NCBI RefSeq assembly: GCF_023715655.1
Contig: NZ_JAMBON010000040.1
Span: 1 to 32,132, forward strand
Reading direction: 5' to 3'
DNA length: 32,132 nucleotides
Origin: Oceanobacillus luteolus
GTDB taxonomy: Bacteria; Bacillota; Bacilli; Bacillales; Amphibacillaceae
How positions within the stretch are numbered: position 1 is the first letter of the stretch; each line of letters starts with the position of its first letter. Below the pieces are notes generated by a model. It made no database searches, had not been told where the DNA came from, and was given only the letters and a program-made list of their open reading frames with translations. Position numbers and translations under genes: made by a program. Of the stretch, positions 13,986 to 23,145 are shown one piece after another.

Positions 13986-16001
13986 ATGTTACTTAAAAAG
14001 ATAATATTTTCTAATTATAAAACTTTCTATGGACAGCAGGAAATTGACCTTTATATTCCAAAAGATGAAAGAGAAAACGGTAAGAATATTATTTTAATAG
14101 GTGGGTTAAATGGTGCTGGTAAAACAACCGTTTTAAAAGCAATCTTATATGTATTATTTGGTAAAAGGGGAATGTCGGAACAGGAACATGAAAGGTTATT
14201 TTCTAGCATAATTAACAATACCTTTTTTAATGAAGGAGGTAGACAGAGTTCTGTTTCACTTATTATAGAAACTGATGCCGGTGAAGAATGGACTTTAAAA
14301 GTAAAATGGTATTTTGACAAGGACTCTAAGAAGCTCAACTTAGAAGAAAGGGAATTATTAATATCTCGACCGGGTGTTAGAGCTAAAAAACATGCTAATA
14401 TCCAGAATATAGAAGCTTATAACAAGTATATTGATAGAATTATTCCATACCACGCTGCACCTTTTTTCATATTTGATGGCGAGGAAATAAAAGAGATTAT
14501 TCTTAGACAGAATAGCAATGAGATGAAAGCTGCTATACATAAAATTACTGGAATGGAAGCTTATAATCAATTAATTAATGACCTAAAAGAAATGGAAAAG
14601 TCAACTCAACGAAAATTATTAAACTCTGTCGATAATAGAAAAATACAAGCGTTACAAACCGATCTCGACAAAGTTGACCAACAGATTGAACAATATGAAG
14701 AGCGTAAAGCAAAACTACTACGTAAAAACAAGGAACTTTCTAACGCACTTGAGGAAGTAAAGGAAAATAGAAATAAAAAGCTTGTACAGAACTCGAGTTC
14801 TCGTGAAACTTTAGTCAAAAAGCAATCTCAATTAGAAATTGAACTAAATTTAGCGAAAGAAGAGTTGAGCTCAACTTATAAAGAAAATATCTTTGGAATT
14901 ATTTTGGGAGAGAAAATAAAATTACTAAAAAAACAGTTGAACCTAGAAAAAGAGATTAGAAGAAATCGTTTGATTGAACAATCTGCCTTGAAACCATACC
15001 AAGAATTTATTAATCAGCTCTTAAGTAAAAAATTCAATCCTCCGCTTACTTCCGATCAACTAATACAAATAAGTGAGTTTGGAAAAGAGATATGGAGAGA
15101 ACAAAATAATATCAATATAGCAAGTCTAGAAAATGAAACTGAAATTCATGACTTATCTTCAAAAGAACAGCATCTTCTTTTGAACTATAGAATTAGCGAT
15201 AAAAATACTATCATACGTTTATTAAATAAAATTGAAAAACTAGAAAATGAAAATGAACAGATTGAAGAAAAAATGCGTAAAGCGCCAGAAACATTGGACA
15301 TAGAAGAGGAAAATAATAAAATAGATTCAATTACAAAAGAAATTGGTGCTCTATCCTTAAGAATAAAATCAGTCAATCATAATCTTAATAAATATAAAAA
15401 TGAAAGAACTGATATCCAAAATCAATTGACTCGTTTATCTAGTAAAGGTACAAACATTGAAGAAATAAAGGGAGAGTATCAATTATTACAACAGACAATA
15501 AAAGCTATGGAGCAATATATTCATGAAACGACAGAAATGAAAGCACAATTTATTCAAGAGGAATTTTCTAGTATACTAAATAAATTATTTAGAAAGCAAG
15601 ATGAATTTGGGAAAATAGAGTTTGATATTAATACTTATACTGTTCGATTATACAATGACAAGCTTCAAGAAATTAGTATACAAGACCGTTCAGCAGGAGA
15701 AATGCAAATGATTTCTTCTTCTCTAATCTGGGCTTTGACTAAGGTATCTGATTTATCACTGCCAATAGTTGTAGATACGCCTTTAGGTAGGTTGGACAGT
15801 CAGCATAGAAATCATTTAATTAAACATTATTATAAACATATTTCCGAGCAAGTAATTATCTTATCTACAGATACAGAAATCACAGATGAGTATATTAACT
15901 TAATGAGTGAAAATTCCTATAAGCAATTTCTCTTAGACTATGATGAAGAGAAAAAATATACCATTGTCCGTAATGGCTATTTTGATTTTATAACGCAATA
16001 A
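13986..16001 (+). CDS. Second DndD-like SMC/RecN-type ATPase (DndD2), 671 aa
   Basis: An ABC-type ATPase split by long coiled coils. Walker A GGLNGAGKTT is at residues 39-48, FIFDGEEIKE lies near 160-170, and a Glu/Lys-rich coiled coil runs from about 190 to 535. Signature SAGEMQM starts at 569 and Walker B LPIVVDTPLGRLD has Asp597; a VIILSTDTE segment follows. The F-DGE element and the DTxLGRLD ending are shared with the island's canonical DndD (28372-30366), placing it in the DndD family rather than SbcC or RecF. Canonical DndD supplies ATPase activity for sulfur insertion. This copy has no DndC beside it, so it may act in PT sensing or restriction instead. ATG 13986 follows AGGTGAT with proper spacing. 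Confidence 0.85.
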   Translation: MLLKKIIFSNYKTFYGQQEIDLYIPKDERENGKNIILIGGLNGAGKTTVLKAILYVLFGKRGMSEQEHERLFSSIINNTFFNEGGRQSSVSLIIETDAGEEWTLKVKWYFDKDSKKLNLEERELLISRPGVRAKKHANIQNIEAYNKYIDRIIPYHAAPFFIFDGEEIKEIILRQNSNEMKAAIHKITGMEAYNQLINDLKEMEKSTQRKLLNSVDNRKIQALQTDLDKVDQQIEQYEERKAKLLRKNKELSNALEEVKENRNKKLVQNSSSRETLVKKQSQLEIELNLAKEELSSTYKENIFGIILGEKIKLLKKQLNLEKEIRRNRLIEQSALKPYQEFINQLLSKKFNPPLTSDQLIQISEFGKEIWREQNNINIASLENETEIHDLSSKEQHLLLNYRISDKNTIIRLLNKIEKLENENEQIEEKMRKAPETLDIEEENNKIDSITKEIGALSLRIKSVNHNLNKYKNERTDIQNQLTRLSSKGTNIEEIKGEYQLLQQTIKAMEQYIHETTEMKAQFIQEEFSSILNKLFRKQDEFGKIEFDINTYTVRLYNDKLQEISIQDRSAGEMQMISSSLIWALTKVSDLSLPIVVDTPLGRLDSQHRNHLIKHYYKHISEQVIILSTDTEITDEYINLMSENSYKQFLLDYDEEKKYTIVRNGYFDFITQ

Positions 16002-16015
16002 GGAGTGAATGTCAT

Positions 16016-16384
16016 ATGTCAAACAGAAAGATGACTCTTTCCGAGAAAGGTAAATCTATGCTTGATGATTTAACAGAGCAATTAGAATTAGATCGACCAT
16101 TCGTTCTGCAAGTAGCTCTTGCAAAAGGCATTCAAATATCTAGCGGCGCTCCTAGTACCTCATATGACAAAGGAAGTAAGAGCTGGACTATTCCAGATAA
16201 CATAATCAAGGATGATAATTTTACACTGTTTAAGTATTTAATACAAAACGAAGCCAAGAAACCTATCGATAACCAGGAATTGCACGATTATATGATCCGA
16301 TTTATTGAATCAGGTTTAAGAGAATTATCAAGGACTAGTCAAGAAAAAACGTCGATGGAAGACTTGAGAATAGCGATCTTATAA
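16016..16384 (+). CDS. Second DndE-like protein (DndE2), 122 aa
   Basis: By eye it aligns with the island's DndE. An N-terminal helix pair (LSEKGKSMLDDLTEQLELDRPFVLQVALAKGI) matches DndE's segment ending TGLTPNILARIAISLSL. The C-terminal helices (FTLFKYLIQNEAKKPIDNQELHDYMIRFIESGLREL) match DndE's FYKSLIRQHAGRQIP...FNAHLSRGVRLLE. Canonical DndE is a small tetrameric DNA-binding protein, reported to bind nicked DNA, that works with DndC and DndD. The gene follows DndD2 by 14 nt, with AAGGAG upstream of ATG 16016. That DndD2 and DndE2 keep the same order as dndD-dndE supports duplication of a functional pair. Similarity is weak, so DndE-like is the safe name. Confidence 0.72.
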   Translation: MSNRKMTLSEKGKSMLDDLTEQLELDRPFVLQVALAKGIQISSGAPSTSYDKGSKSWTIPDNIIKDDNFTLFKYLIQNEAKKPIDNQELHDYMIRFIESGLRELSRTSQEKTSMEDLRIAIL

Positions 16385-16387
16385 AGT

Positions 16388-16473
16388 AAAACCGCATGCT
16401 ATGGCACTATCCGACCCTAAAGTTACATTCATTAGCTCTAACTTTAGAAGGAAAATACCTAACATGCGGTTTT
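16388..16473. terminator. Nested double stem-loop between convergent dndE2 and dptH
   Basis: An outer 11-bp stem, AAAACCGCATG (16388-16398) with CATGCGGTTTT (16463-16473), encloses a second perfect 9-bp stem, CTAAAGTTA (16417-16425) with TAACTTTAG (16439-16447). The outer arms carry A- and T-runs, so it can serve as a terminator in both directions. The large enclosed loop is unusual for a simple terminator. Confidence 0.7.
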
Positions 16474-16490
16474 AATCTTTTCTACACTTA

Positions 16491-19400
16491 TTAAATTCTT
16501 TCTTCTAATGAAGTGATGTTAACAATATTTATTGTTGGAGTCGATAATTCTCCATTAGGTTGAAGAACAGGTCCATGGACGATACACTGGCCTTTCTTTA
16601 AACTCGCAAGTTTTCTTTCCCACTCTTTTCTTTCCTGAGTATCTTTAGATAGACTCGATGCGATATTACCAATTTCTTCTTCAGGTGGGGCAAAATAAAT
16701 TTTCTGAGACGAGTTTTGCAATCTTGCTAACTCATCTGCATCTAATTGAGCTTTTAGAAATTGCGTAGCATACCATGCAGACCAGCCAAACTTTCTACCC
16801 TCCGTGAGTATTCTTGCAGATGGTGAGTTTTCTCGATGGTCTAAGTTCTGTGCCTCATCCATAATTACTGGGATTGGTATATCTTTATCTCCATTACGGA
16901 TCGAATAATTCCATAGATCCCACAGAATAAATTCCGTAATTACCAACTGGACTTCACGATTAAATCCGGTCAATTGAATAATAAAGACTTCTCCATCACT
17001 GTCAATAATATCTATCCAGTCAATTGTATTGTTAATATCAAAAGGATTTCTGTCAATTAATGGTCTGATTTGTGATAACGCCGTTTTTGCGTAAGAGGAG
17101 TTATCTTCCTCTAACAGTTCTCTAAGCTTAATTAAACTCATTTGATCTCCATACCGCTCTAATCCTCTGTATGTTGCATCATAAATAGCATTTAATTGCT
17201 GGATACCTAGTCGATCATATACTGCAGAAAATACACTTCTAATCCTTTCTGCAACATCAGTTTCTGTTTCTAACAGTTCAATCCCGCCTATATCCCGTGT
17301 GTTTCTCATAAAAGGATTGATTGGGAACTTTTCATTATATACTATTTTTTGAGATATTTTACCACCAAGATAACCCAAAAATGCTGGTTCTAACTGGTTA
17401 GGCAGAAATCCTTCCGTATAATCAATAACTACGTTTGGAATACCTTGCTTTGAAGCTTCTAATAATAGGCATTGCATGAAGTATGTCTTGCCTTGACCTG
17501 ATTTTCCTGATATTAGAAGATGCCTATTGGCAAGACCTTTATGGCCATACTCCCAATATATATTATGTTTAGAGTTTTCCGCTGTACCTAGTAATAATCT
17601 GGTTTCTTCTAAATATTTGTTCTCTTCTTCAGTTGATGTACTCGTTACTGCTGCTTCTTGAATACTTTTATCTTCTGGTTTAGGCTTTTCGACTTCTTCT
17701 TGTTTCTCTGTCTCTTCTCCTCTCTTATTCATAACAGGTTTTACAACTTGCTCATTCCCATTATCGCCCTGTATATCTTTCTTAGATTCGTTCACACCTT
17801 CATTATCTTGTTTACCACTGTATTTTTGATTATCGCTTTTGCTCTCTGGATTATAGGTAGTGGATAACATGTCCTCTTTAATTAAATCATGCGTTTCTTC
17901 TTGTACCCAATTTCTCAGGTTCTCTACAGATTGTATTAATCCACTAAAGCCATCATACTCAATAAGATTCAGTTGTAATACACCATCTTCGATTACTGCA
18001 CTACGATGATAAGCATTTTTTTGGAAGGATAATATTGCGCCTTCACCAATAAGTGGAACTAATCTGTTTGAGATTCTATAGTCATCTTTTAGCAATTTTT
18101 CCACTACACCATCATCTAGCTCGTAATTCTTACTAGTCCAAAATTCGTTATGATCCAACATTCGTGCATTGGCAATTAATAGTTGTACGAAGAAGTTTCG
18201 ATAAAATTTACCCTCGAAAGTAGTCTCCATTTCTCCAGTTAAAGAATCTAGTAGCAATTTCTTTGTTTTGTTTACTTGAGTTCTTGCTTTATCTAAAACG
18301 GAGTTTGCATTTATCCCGATTTTCACTTCTACTGGATAGTAGTGAAGTAAAACCTCATCTTCAGTTGTTTCAAGACCAATCAAGAGAAGATCATCACTGT
18401 GTACTCCCTTTACTCCTAGGTTTCTAGCTGTGAAAACACCATCTGACTTATTTAAACTTACAGCTCCAGCTACTCGTAGCACCTCTTCTAATGAGATAGG
18501 TACCCATAAAATATTTGGATGATCTAAATAGGAAACCACATATTTAATTGCTGATATAATGCTCAACTTTTCTTTTGCACTATGACCTTTACTACCAATA
18601 ATTCGTAGAAGCCATTCGCCATTAAACATATTAAAAGCCTTAACAGCGTTCAGTACATTTTCATCTTTTCCATCAATATTTTTTTGTTCTAAGAATTCTT
18701 TAATAACCGCAAAATATTGATTAGATTTATTTGTAACTGTAATTGCATCATAACGACTTGTAGAAGAATATTGATCGCTGTAGTGAATAACAACTAAGTT
18801 CTCATCAAATTTATTGAAAAACTCTAAGTCAATAGATGGGTCAACAAAAGTTACCCAGTGGGATGAATCAAACACTTCTTGTAGAATTTTTTCATCTGTA
18901 TTTGTGGTCCGAGAAAAAATTGCCTCCCCTTTTCTATAACTATCATTTCCACTATTTCGCAAATTAGCAGCTAACTCATTTGTATAATACGCTACACGAG
19001 TTAGAATATTATCTGGTGTAATATCATAAGACTTAATACCGAAGCCACTTCGGTAATTTTCATCGTCTTTCATAGACGGTACACTTGAATATAGTCCATC
19101 CATTGCAATTCCCGAAAGCATATTTTTCATTGGTTGTATTGCGATTTGTTCTTGTTCTTCCATTTTGTAAAAAGTGATATGTGCATAGCGGGACGACTCT
19201 CCTACTTCACTTTTATAAAACGATATTTTTTCTCTTATTATTCTTAAAACGTCATCTTCATCTAAATCTCGCACTTTTAAATTAAGGTTAAAGTAGTCCT
19301 TGAAATCAGTAACATTTTCTATCATTGCTAATTTATCGAGGGAGCTTTCTTGATCCCCATTTTTGTACAATGTTATCTCTACAGGTTTTAAACTATTAGA

Positions 19401-21728
19401 TTTCTCAAGTGAATCTTTCATCCAATCTAAGATTCCTCTTATAACTTCGAAATCATTTGATATATTTACAACCCCTATTTTAAACGGAGCTTGTGATTTT
19501 TCCATAAAAAGATAGGAGAAATGGGTTTGAAATTGAGTGATTTTATCTTTAACTATTTTTGCTAGGTAATGACTTGCATCAGAAACCGAGACTTGATTTA
19601 CAGGCTTATAAATTAGCCATTCCGGTACAGAGTTTTGGTATTCAGGTTTATATAAAACTCGAGATTCATCATAAATAAATGGCAACAACGCTTCTGGGCT
19701 TAATCTGTTTAGTATATTATTACCTAGTTCTTCTGTTCCCAATGCTTCAAAATACTTTATCTTATAAGCGATCATTAAAGGATGGAAGGGGGTGAGATAG
19801 ATTCTTTCTCTCGCCATAATTGTACCTAGTTTAAATAAATCAATCCCACGTTTTCCAGCAGGAAATCCATTTTCAAAGGATTCAACCTGTTTTATGTACT
19901 GTTCTATATATTCAATAGCTCTCTGTTTTAAATCTTCATTTATTGTACATAAACTTGGGATAGATTTATGAATTTGAAAATATGTGATCAAACGACTATA
20001 AGACTCTCTTAATTCATCATTTAACTCGATATCATGTGCGTACAATTGACCAGCTTCAAAAGTAGCGAATTTCATTGCTTCTTCAACAAATAGATCTTCC
20101 CACTCAAAAAAGGTAGCATAATCTGAATGGAAGTAAAACTCTTGGTTCCCCATGATTAAACGATTGTTTTCTCTTAACCATTCCATACTACTTTCGTTTT
20201 CTCTAATTAACTTCCTGATTCTTTGACCCAAAATAGGTGTAGAATCAGGTAATTCATTCGTCAATAAAAATGGTATTTTCTTGTTTTGAATATTCAAGTA
20301 GAAGATTAGCTCGTCATTATCATTAAAAGCCTCTGGTGTAGCGTTTAATACTAAAGTATCAATTTCCGTCATCTCAATTTCTTGATGATATTCATTTAAC
20401 TCAACATTTTTCCGACCCAAGCCTGTACCAAGACGAATATGCTCGTCATCATACTTTAATTCAAGTGCTGATTGCTTAATATTAACAATATATCTGGTTT
20501 TATAAGCATCAATGTATTCGGGATCAATTGGTAAAATCGCTATTGAAAACTCTGCTCCCAAAGTTGCTTTTTTGTTATGTTTGTAGCTGAATCTAACAAA
20601 CACACTGTCCTTATTTAATGTATTTATCTTTACTTTAATATTCTTTCTCTTAACTTCTGTATTTAAATGCTTAATAGATTGGTTCCCTATTGTTAAATAC
20701 TGATTTTCTAAACTAGTAACGTTTCCTGTAAAGTTAAACGAAATTGTTAAATCAATCTCTTGCATGTCATGAGGATTGAAAATCACAATCTGTCTTTTTC
20801 TCTTTCCAGCTGCTCTTTCATTTAGAGGTTTCTCCCAAATCGTGAGGTCTTGTTCTACTTTAACTCCATCCAAAACCACTTTAACATCCTTGTTTTCTTT
20901 AATGTAATCTTGATGATATTTATCTACTAAAGAATATGGTGTGTTATACCAATCTTCTTTTATTAAGTTGTTAGCACCAACTTCAGAGAATCTTTCCTCT
21001 AACTGGCTCTTATTCAAACCATAGTCATGAACCCTTTTTACGTGATCAAAAAATTCCCTGTTTTTTTCGAGTCTTTTCTCTTGTTCATTTTTTGGAAAAC
21101 TCGCTATATCGTTATCTTTAAATAACCCAAATTCATAAAATTTATCTTCTTCGATATAACCCTTTTGCAAAGTCGAAAAAATACTTTTAAAATCAAAAAA
21201 CGTCACTTGTTGAAACGGTTCTCCACTTAATAGGTATCCTAGATTATTCTTAAGTATCACCTTATCAACTGTGCTCAAGTTACTTTCATCTATCTCTTGT
21301 TCCAAATTATTAAAAATTGAATTTGGATGTAAAGGCATACCTTCTTTTTGTAGATTACTGCTTCCACCTTCAATTGAGTCAAGTTGTTCCGAAACAATGC
21401 TTAAAAGTGACGTATTTTTAAAGTCGTTTACTTGCTCACCGACCAAATTTCGAAGAGTTACCAAAAAATCTGGTTTTACTGTAGAGGAAGTGTTTGCGAT
21501 AATTAATTTATGTTTATCGAAATCTATAGCAAATGTTTCATACGGATCACCTTGCTCATGCTGATAAGAAAAACGTTGAACTCTTGAGTCCTTAGATAAA
21601 GCTTTCACGAGTTGATCAACTTCTAATTGACTATCAAGTTGAATATAGAAGCGATCGCCAGGAAATCCTTCCTTCCCAGTGTAATCAGTTATTAGCTTCG
21701 CAATATAATTATAAAATTGGTTTGACAT
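16491..21728 (-). CDS. dptH: PT-dependent restriction protein DptH (DndH), 1745 aa, HerA/FtsK-type ATPase
   Basis: The giant subunit of the DptFGH complex, which damages DNA lacking phosphorothioate. A long N-terminal part (1 to ~1100) has no motif I recognise. A candidate PD-(D/E)XK site lies near D1112/D1113 and E1134-x-K1136 (YPVEVKIG). A charged low-complexity linker covers about 1260-1350. The C-terminal HerA/FtsK-like motor has Walker A GKSGQGKT (1408-1415), Walker B PVIMDEAQN with D1624, and a downstream WYATQFL segment. ATG 21728 with GGTGAT 7 nt ahead is preferred over TTG 21761, which overlaps dptG more deeply. Overlap with dptG is 20 nt, indicating coupling. It ends convergently with the DndD2 operon. 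Confidence 0.9.
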   Translation of the reverse strand: MSNQFYNYIAKLITDYTGKEGFPGDRFYIQLDSQLEVDQLVKALSKDSRVQRFSYQHEQGDPYETFAIDFDKHKLIIANTSSTVKPDFLVTLRNLVGEQVNDFKNTSLLSIVSEQLDSIEGGSSNLQKEGMPLHPNSIFNNLEQEIDESNLSTVDKVILKNNLGYLLSGEPFQQVTFFDFKSIFSTLQKGYIEEDKFYEFGLFKDNDIASFPKNEQEKRLEKNREFFDHVKRVHDYGLNKSQLEERFSEVGANNLIKEDWYNTPYSLVDKYHQDYIKENKDVKVVLDGVKVEQDLTIWEKPLNERAAGKRKRQIVIFNPHDMQEIDLTISFNFTGNVTSLENQYLTIGNQSIKHLNTEVKRKNIKVKINTLNKDSVFVRFSYKHNKKATLGAEFSIAILPIDPEYIDAYKTRYIVNIKQSALELKYDDEHIRLGTGLGRKNVELNEYHQEIEMTEIDTLVLNATPEAFNDNDELIFYLNIQNKKIPFLLTNELPDSTPILGQRIRKLIRENESSMEWLRENNRLIMGNQEFYFHSDYATFFEWEDLFVEEAMKFATFEAGQLYAHDIELNDELRESYSRLITYFQIHKSIPSLCTINEDLKQRAIEYIEQYIKQVESFENGFPAGKRGIDLFKLGTIMARERIYLTPFHPLMIAYKIKYFEALGTEELGNNILNRLSPEALLPFIYDESRVLYKPEYQNSVPEWLIYKPVNQVSVSDASHYLAKIVKDKITQFQTHFSYLFMEKSQAPFKIGVVNISNDFEVIRGILDWMKDSLEKSNSLKPVEITLYKNGDQESSLDKLAMIENVTDFKDYFNLNLKVRDLDEDDVLRIIREKISFYKSEVGESSRYAHITFYKMEEQEQIAIQPMKNMLSGIAMDGLYSSVPSMKDDENYRSGFGIKSYDITPDNILTRVAYYTNELAANLRNSGNDSYRKGEAIFSRTTNTDEKILQEVFDSSHWVTFVDPSIDLEFFNKFDENLVVIHYSDQYSSTSRYDAITVTNKSNQYFAVIKEFLEQKNIDGKDENVLNAVKAFNMFNGEWLLRIIGSKGHSAKEKLSIISAIKYVVSYLDHPNILWVPISLEEVLRVAGAVSLNKSDGVFTARNLGVKGVHSDDLLLIGLETTEDEVLLHYYPVEVKIGINANSVLDKARTQVNKTKKLLLDSLTGEMETTFEGKFYRNFFVQLLIANARMLDHNEFWTSKNYELDDGVVEKLLKDDYRISNRLVPLIGEGAILSFQKNAYHRSAVIEDGVLQLNLIEYDGFSGLIQSVENLRNWVQEETHDLIKEDMLSTTYNPESKSDNQKYSGKQDNEGVNESKKDIQGDNGNEQVVKPVMNKRGEETEKQEEVEKPKPEDKSIQEAAVTSTSTEEENKYLEETRLLLGTAENSKHNIYWEYGHKGLANRHLLISGKSGQGKTYFMQCLLLEASKQGIPNVVIDYTEGFLPNQLEPAFLGYLGGKISQKIVYNEKFPINPFMRNTRDIGGIELLETETDVAERIRSVFSAVYDRLGIQQLNAIYDATYRGLERYGDQMSLIKLRELLEEDNSSYAKTALSQIRPLIDRNPFDINNTIDWIDIIDSDGEVFIIQLTGFNREVQLVITEFILWDLWNYSIRNGDKDIPIPVIMDEAQNLDHRENSPSARILTEGRKFGWSAWYATQFLKAQLDADELARLQNSSQKIYFAPPEEEIGNIASSLSKDTQERKEWERKLASLKKGQCIVHGPVLQPNGELSTPTINIVNITSLEERI

Positions 21729-23145
21729 ACTGTGCATCACCACTATCACTTTTTTTGTCAATTAAGTTTAATCTATCTAATGCATGTACAACTTCGCTTT
21801 TACTATAACGATCTAAAAGAATTCCTCTTTTCTCAAATTCTTCAAATAACTGATTTAAAGGAATTCTAGATGTCTTTACAGATACTGCAGTGAGTAATAT
21901 TAGGAACTCGTGAGTAATATTTAATACTTGGCCAATACTACCCCTACTCTTAATAAATTGATTAGCGCCTAAATCTTCAAGATTTCCACCATATTTTTTA
22001 CTAACATCATCACTTGTACCTTTATTAACCAAACTGAATAATTCTTCCATTCCCTGATCTATATTTTGAAACAGAGGCGTATATTCCTCTTTAAATTCTT
22101 TATGAAAAATAGTACTGTACTTTCTCATCCAATCACGTAAATCCGATAAAAATTTCTCTTCATCTAAGCTTCCATCTTCTACTAATTGTTTAATCTCAGG
22201 ATAAGTTAGAACCCTCATTTCATTTTTAGTTGAGTTAAGTTCATTCTCTTTTATGTTAGCTTTGTTATGACTCAGTTGTGAAAGCGTATGGATATGCGGG
22301 AATAAATGATCTAGCTTGGTTTTAATAAACTTAAAACTATTTAAATCATCTACTGCTTTTCGTCTTCTACTCAAACGTTCCCATTCGAGTGTGAAGTATA
22401 AAGGATTTAAAGTGCCAAAATCAGCCTTTGAAAAACTTTCAAACTTAATTACTAATTGACAAATATACATAAAAACATAGAAATGAGTCAATAAAGAAAA
22501 TGATTTAAGAAAGTAATCCTTATAGTTACTTAGAAAGAGAATATCTTCCTCATATAAATTAGTAATAGGCTGTAACAAAGAGTCATACTTACTCTCTTTC
22601 ACATTCAATTCTTTTATTATTTCATTTTGATTGATAATTAACTCTGTAAGAATATCTTCTGTGTCGTTATTTTTGAAGATGCCTTGGAATTTTTCCTTGT
22701 CTCTTATAAGTACGTCATTCATGAATTCACCGTATTTACTGAACTCATTTTGGTCTTTTTTTTCAACTCTTATATAGTTAAATAAAAAAGGATGAATAAT
22801 CTTGATAGAATCCTTATTAAAAAGATATTCCTTCAAAAAACGAACAAAATCGTATTTATCATCTTCATTATGAAACTCTACTTGTTGTACTATATGCCAT
22901 ATAAATTGGTCCTCTTCCGTATTTTCGTCAGGGGAAAAAGTGAGTTCGGGCTTATCTAGTGTAGATAAATCTAATTTTAGATTACAAATTCCCCTAACGA
23001 ATTCTCCAAGAACATTATTAAAGTTCCCTCTAATTTTTCTCGTTCTTTTAGATAAAAAAGGTACTAAATCTAGAGCCTTTCCAACATCATGTTTGGCTTG
23101 TTTACCTAATGTCTCGCTGAGATAATCTTTATGTAATTCAGCCAC
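21709..23145 (-). CDS. dptG: PT-dependent restriction protein DptG (DndG), 478 aa
   Basis: Identified mainly by position between dptF and dptH and by its usual length (~450-480 aa). The protein is soluble, Lys/Asp/Glu-rich and mostly helical, without a P-loop or obvious nuclease motif. The last ~60 residues (PLNQLFEEFEKRGILLDRYSK...ALDRLNLIDKKSDSGDAQYVKP) look like a winged-helix module that could bind DNA. GTG 23145 is chosen because AAGGGAGAG lies 8 nt upstream, and it overlaps the dptF stop by 8 nt (GTGGCTGA). A longer ORF starting at 23187 would run into dptF without a ribosome-binding site. DptG is needed with F and H for restriction; its exact role is not known from sequence. Confidence 0.85.
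   Translation of the reverse strand: MAELHKDYLSETLGKQAKHDVGKALDLVPFLSKRTRKIRGNFNNVLGEFVRGICNLKLDLSTLDKPELTFSPDENTEEDQFIWHIVQQVEFHNEDDKYDFVRFLKEYLFNKDSIKIIHPFLFNYIRVEKKDQNEFSKYGEFMNDVLIRDKEKFQGIFKNNDTEDILTELIINQNEIIKELNVKESKYDSLLQPITNLYEEDILFLSNYKDYFLKSFSLLTHFYVFMYICQLVIKFESFSKADFGTLNPLYFTLEWERLSRRRKAVDDLNSFKFIKTKLDHLFPHIHTLSQLSHNKANIKENELNSTKNEMRVLTYPEIKQLVEDGSLDEEKFLSDLRDWMRKYSTIFHKEFKEEYTPLFQNIDQGMEELFSLVNKGTSDDVSKKYGGNLEDLGANQFIKSRGSIGQVLNITHEFLILLTAVSVKTSRIPLNQLFEEFEKRGILLDRYSKSEVVHALDRLNLIDKKSDSGDAQYVKPIL

Noticed and set aside
13986-16001. SbcC, RecF or RecN annotation for the second ATPase
   Set aside because: The FDGEE element, DTxLGRLD ending, length and the DndE-like partner fit DndD better.
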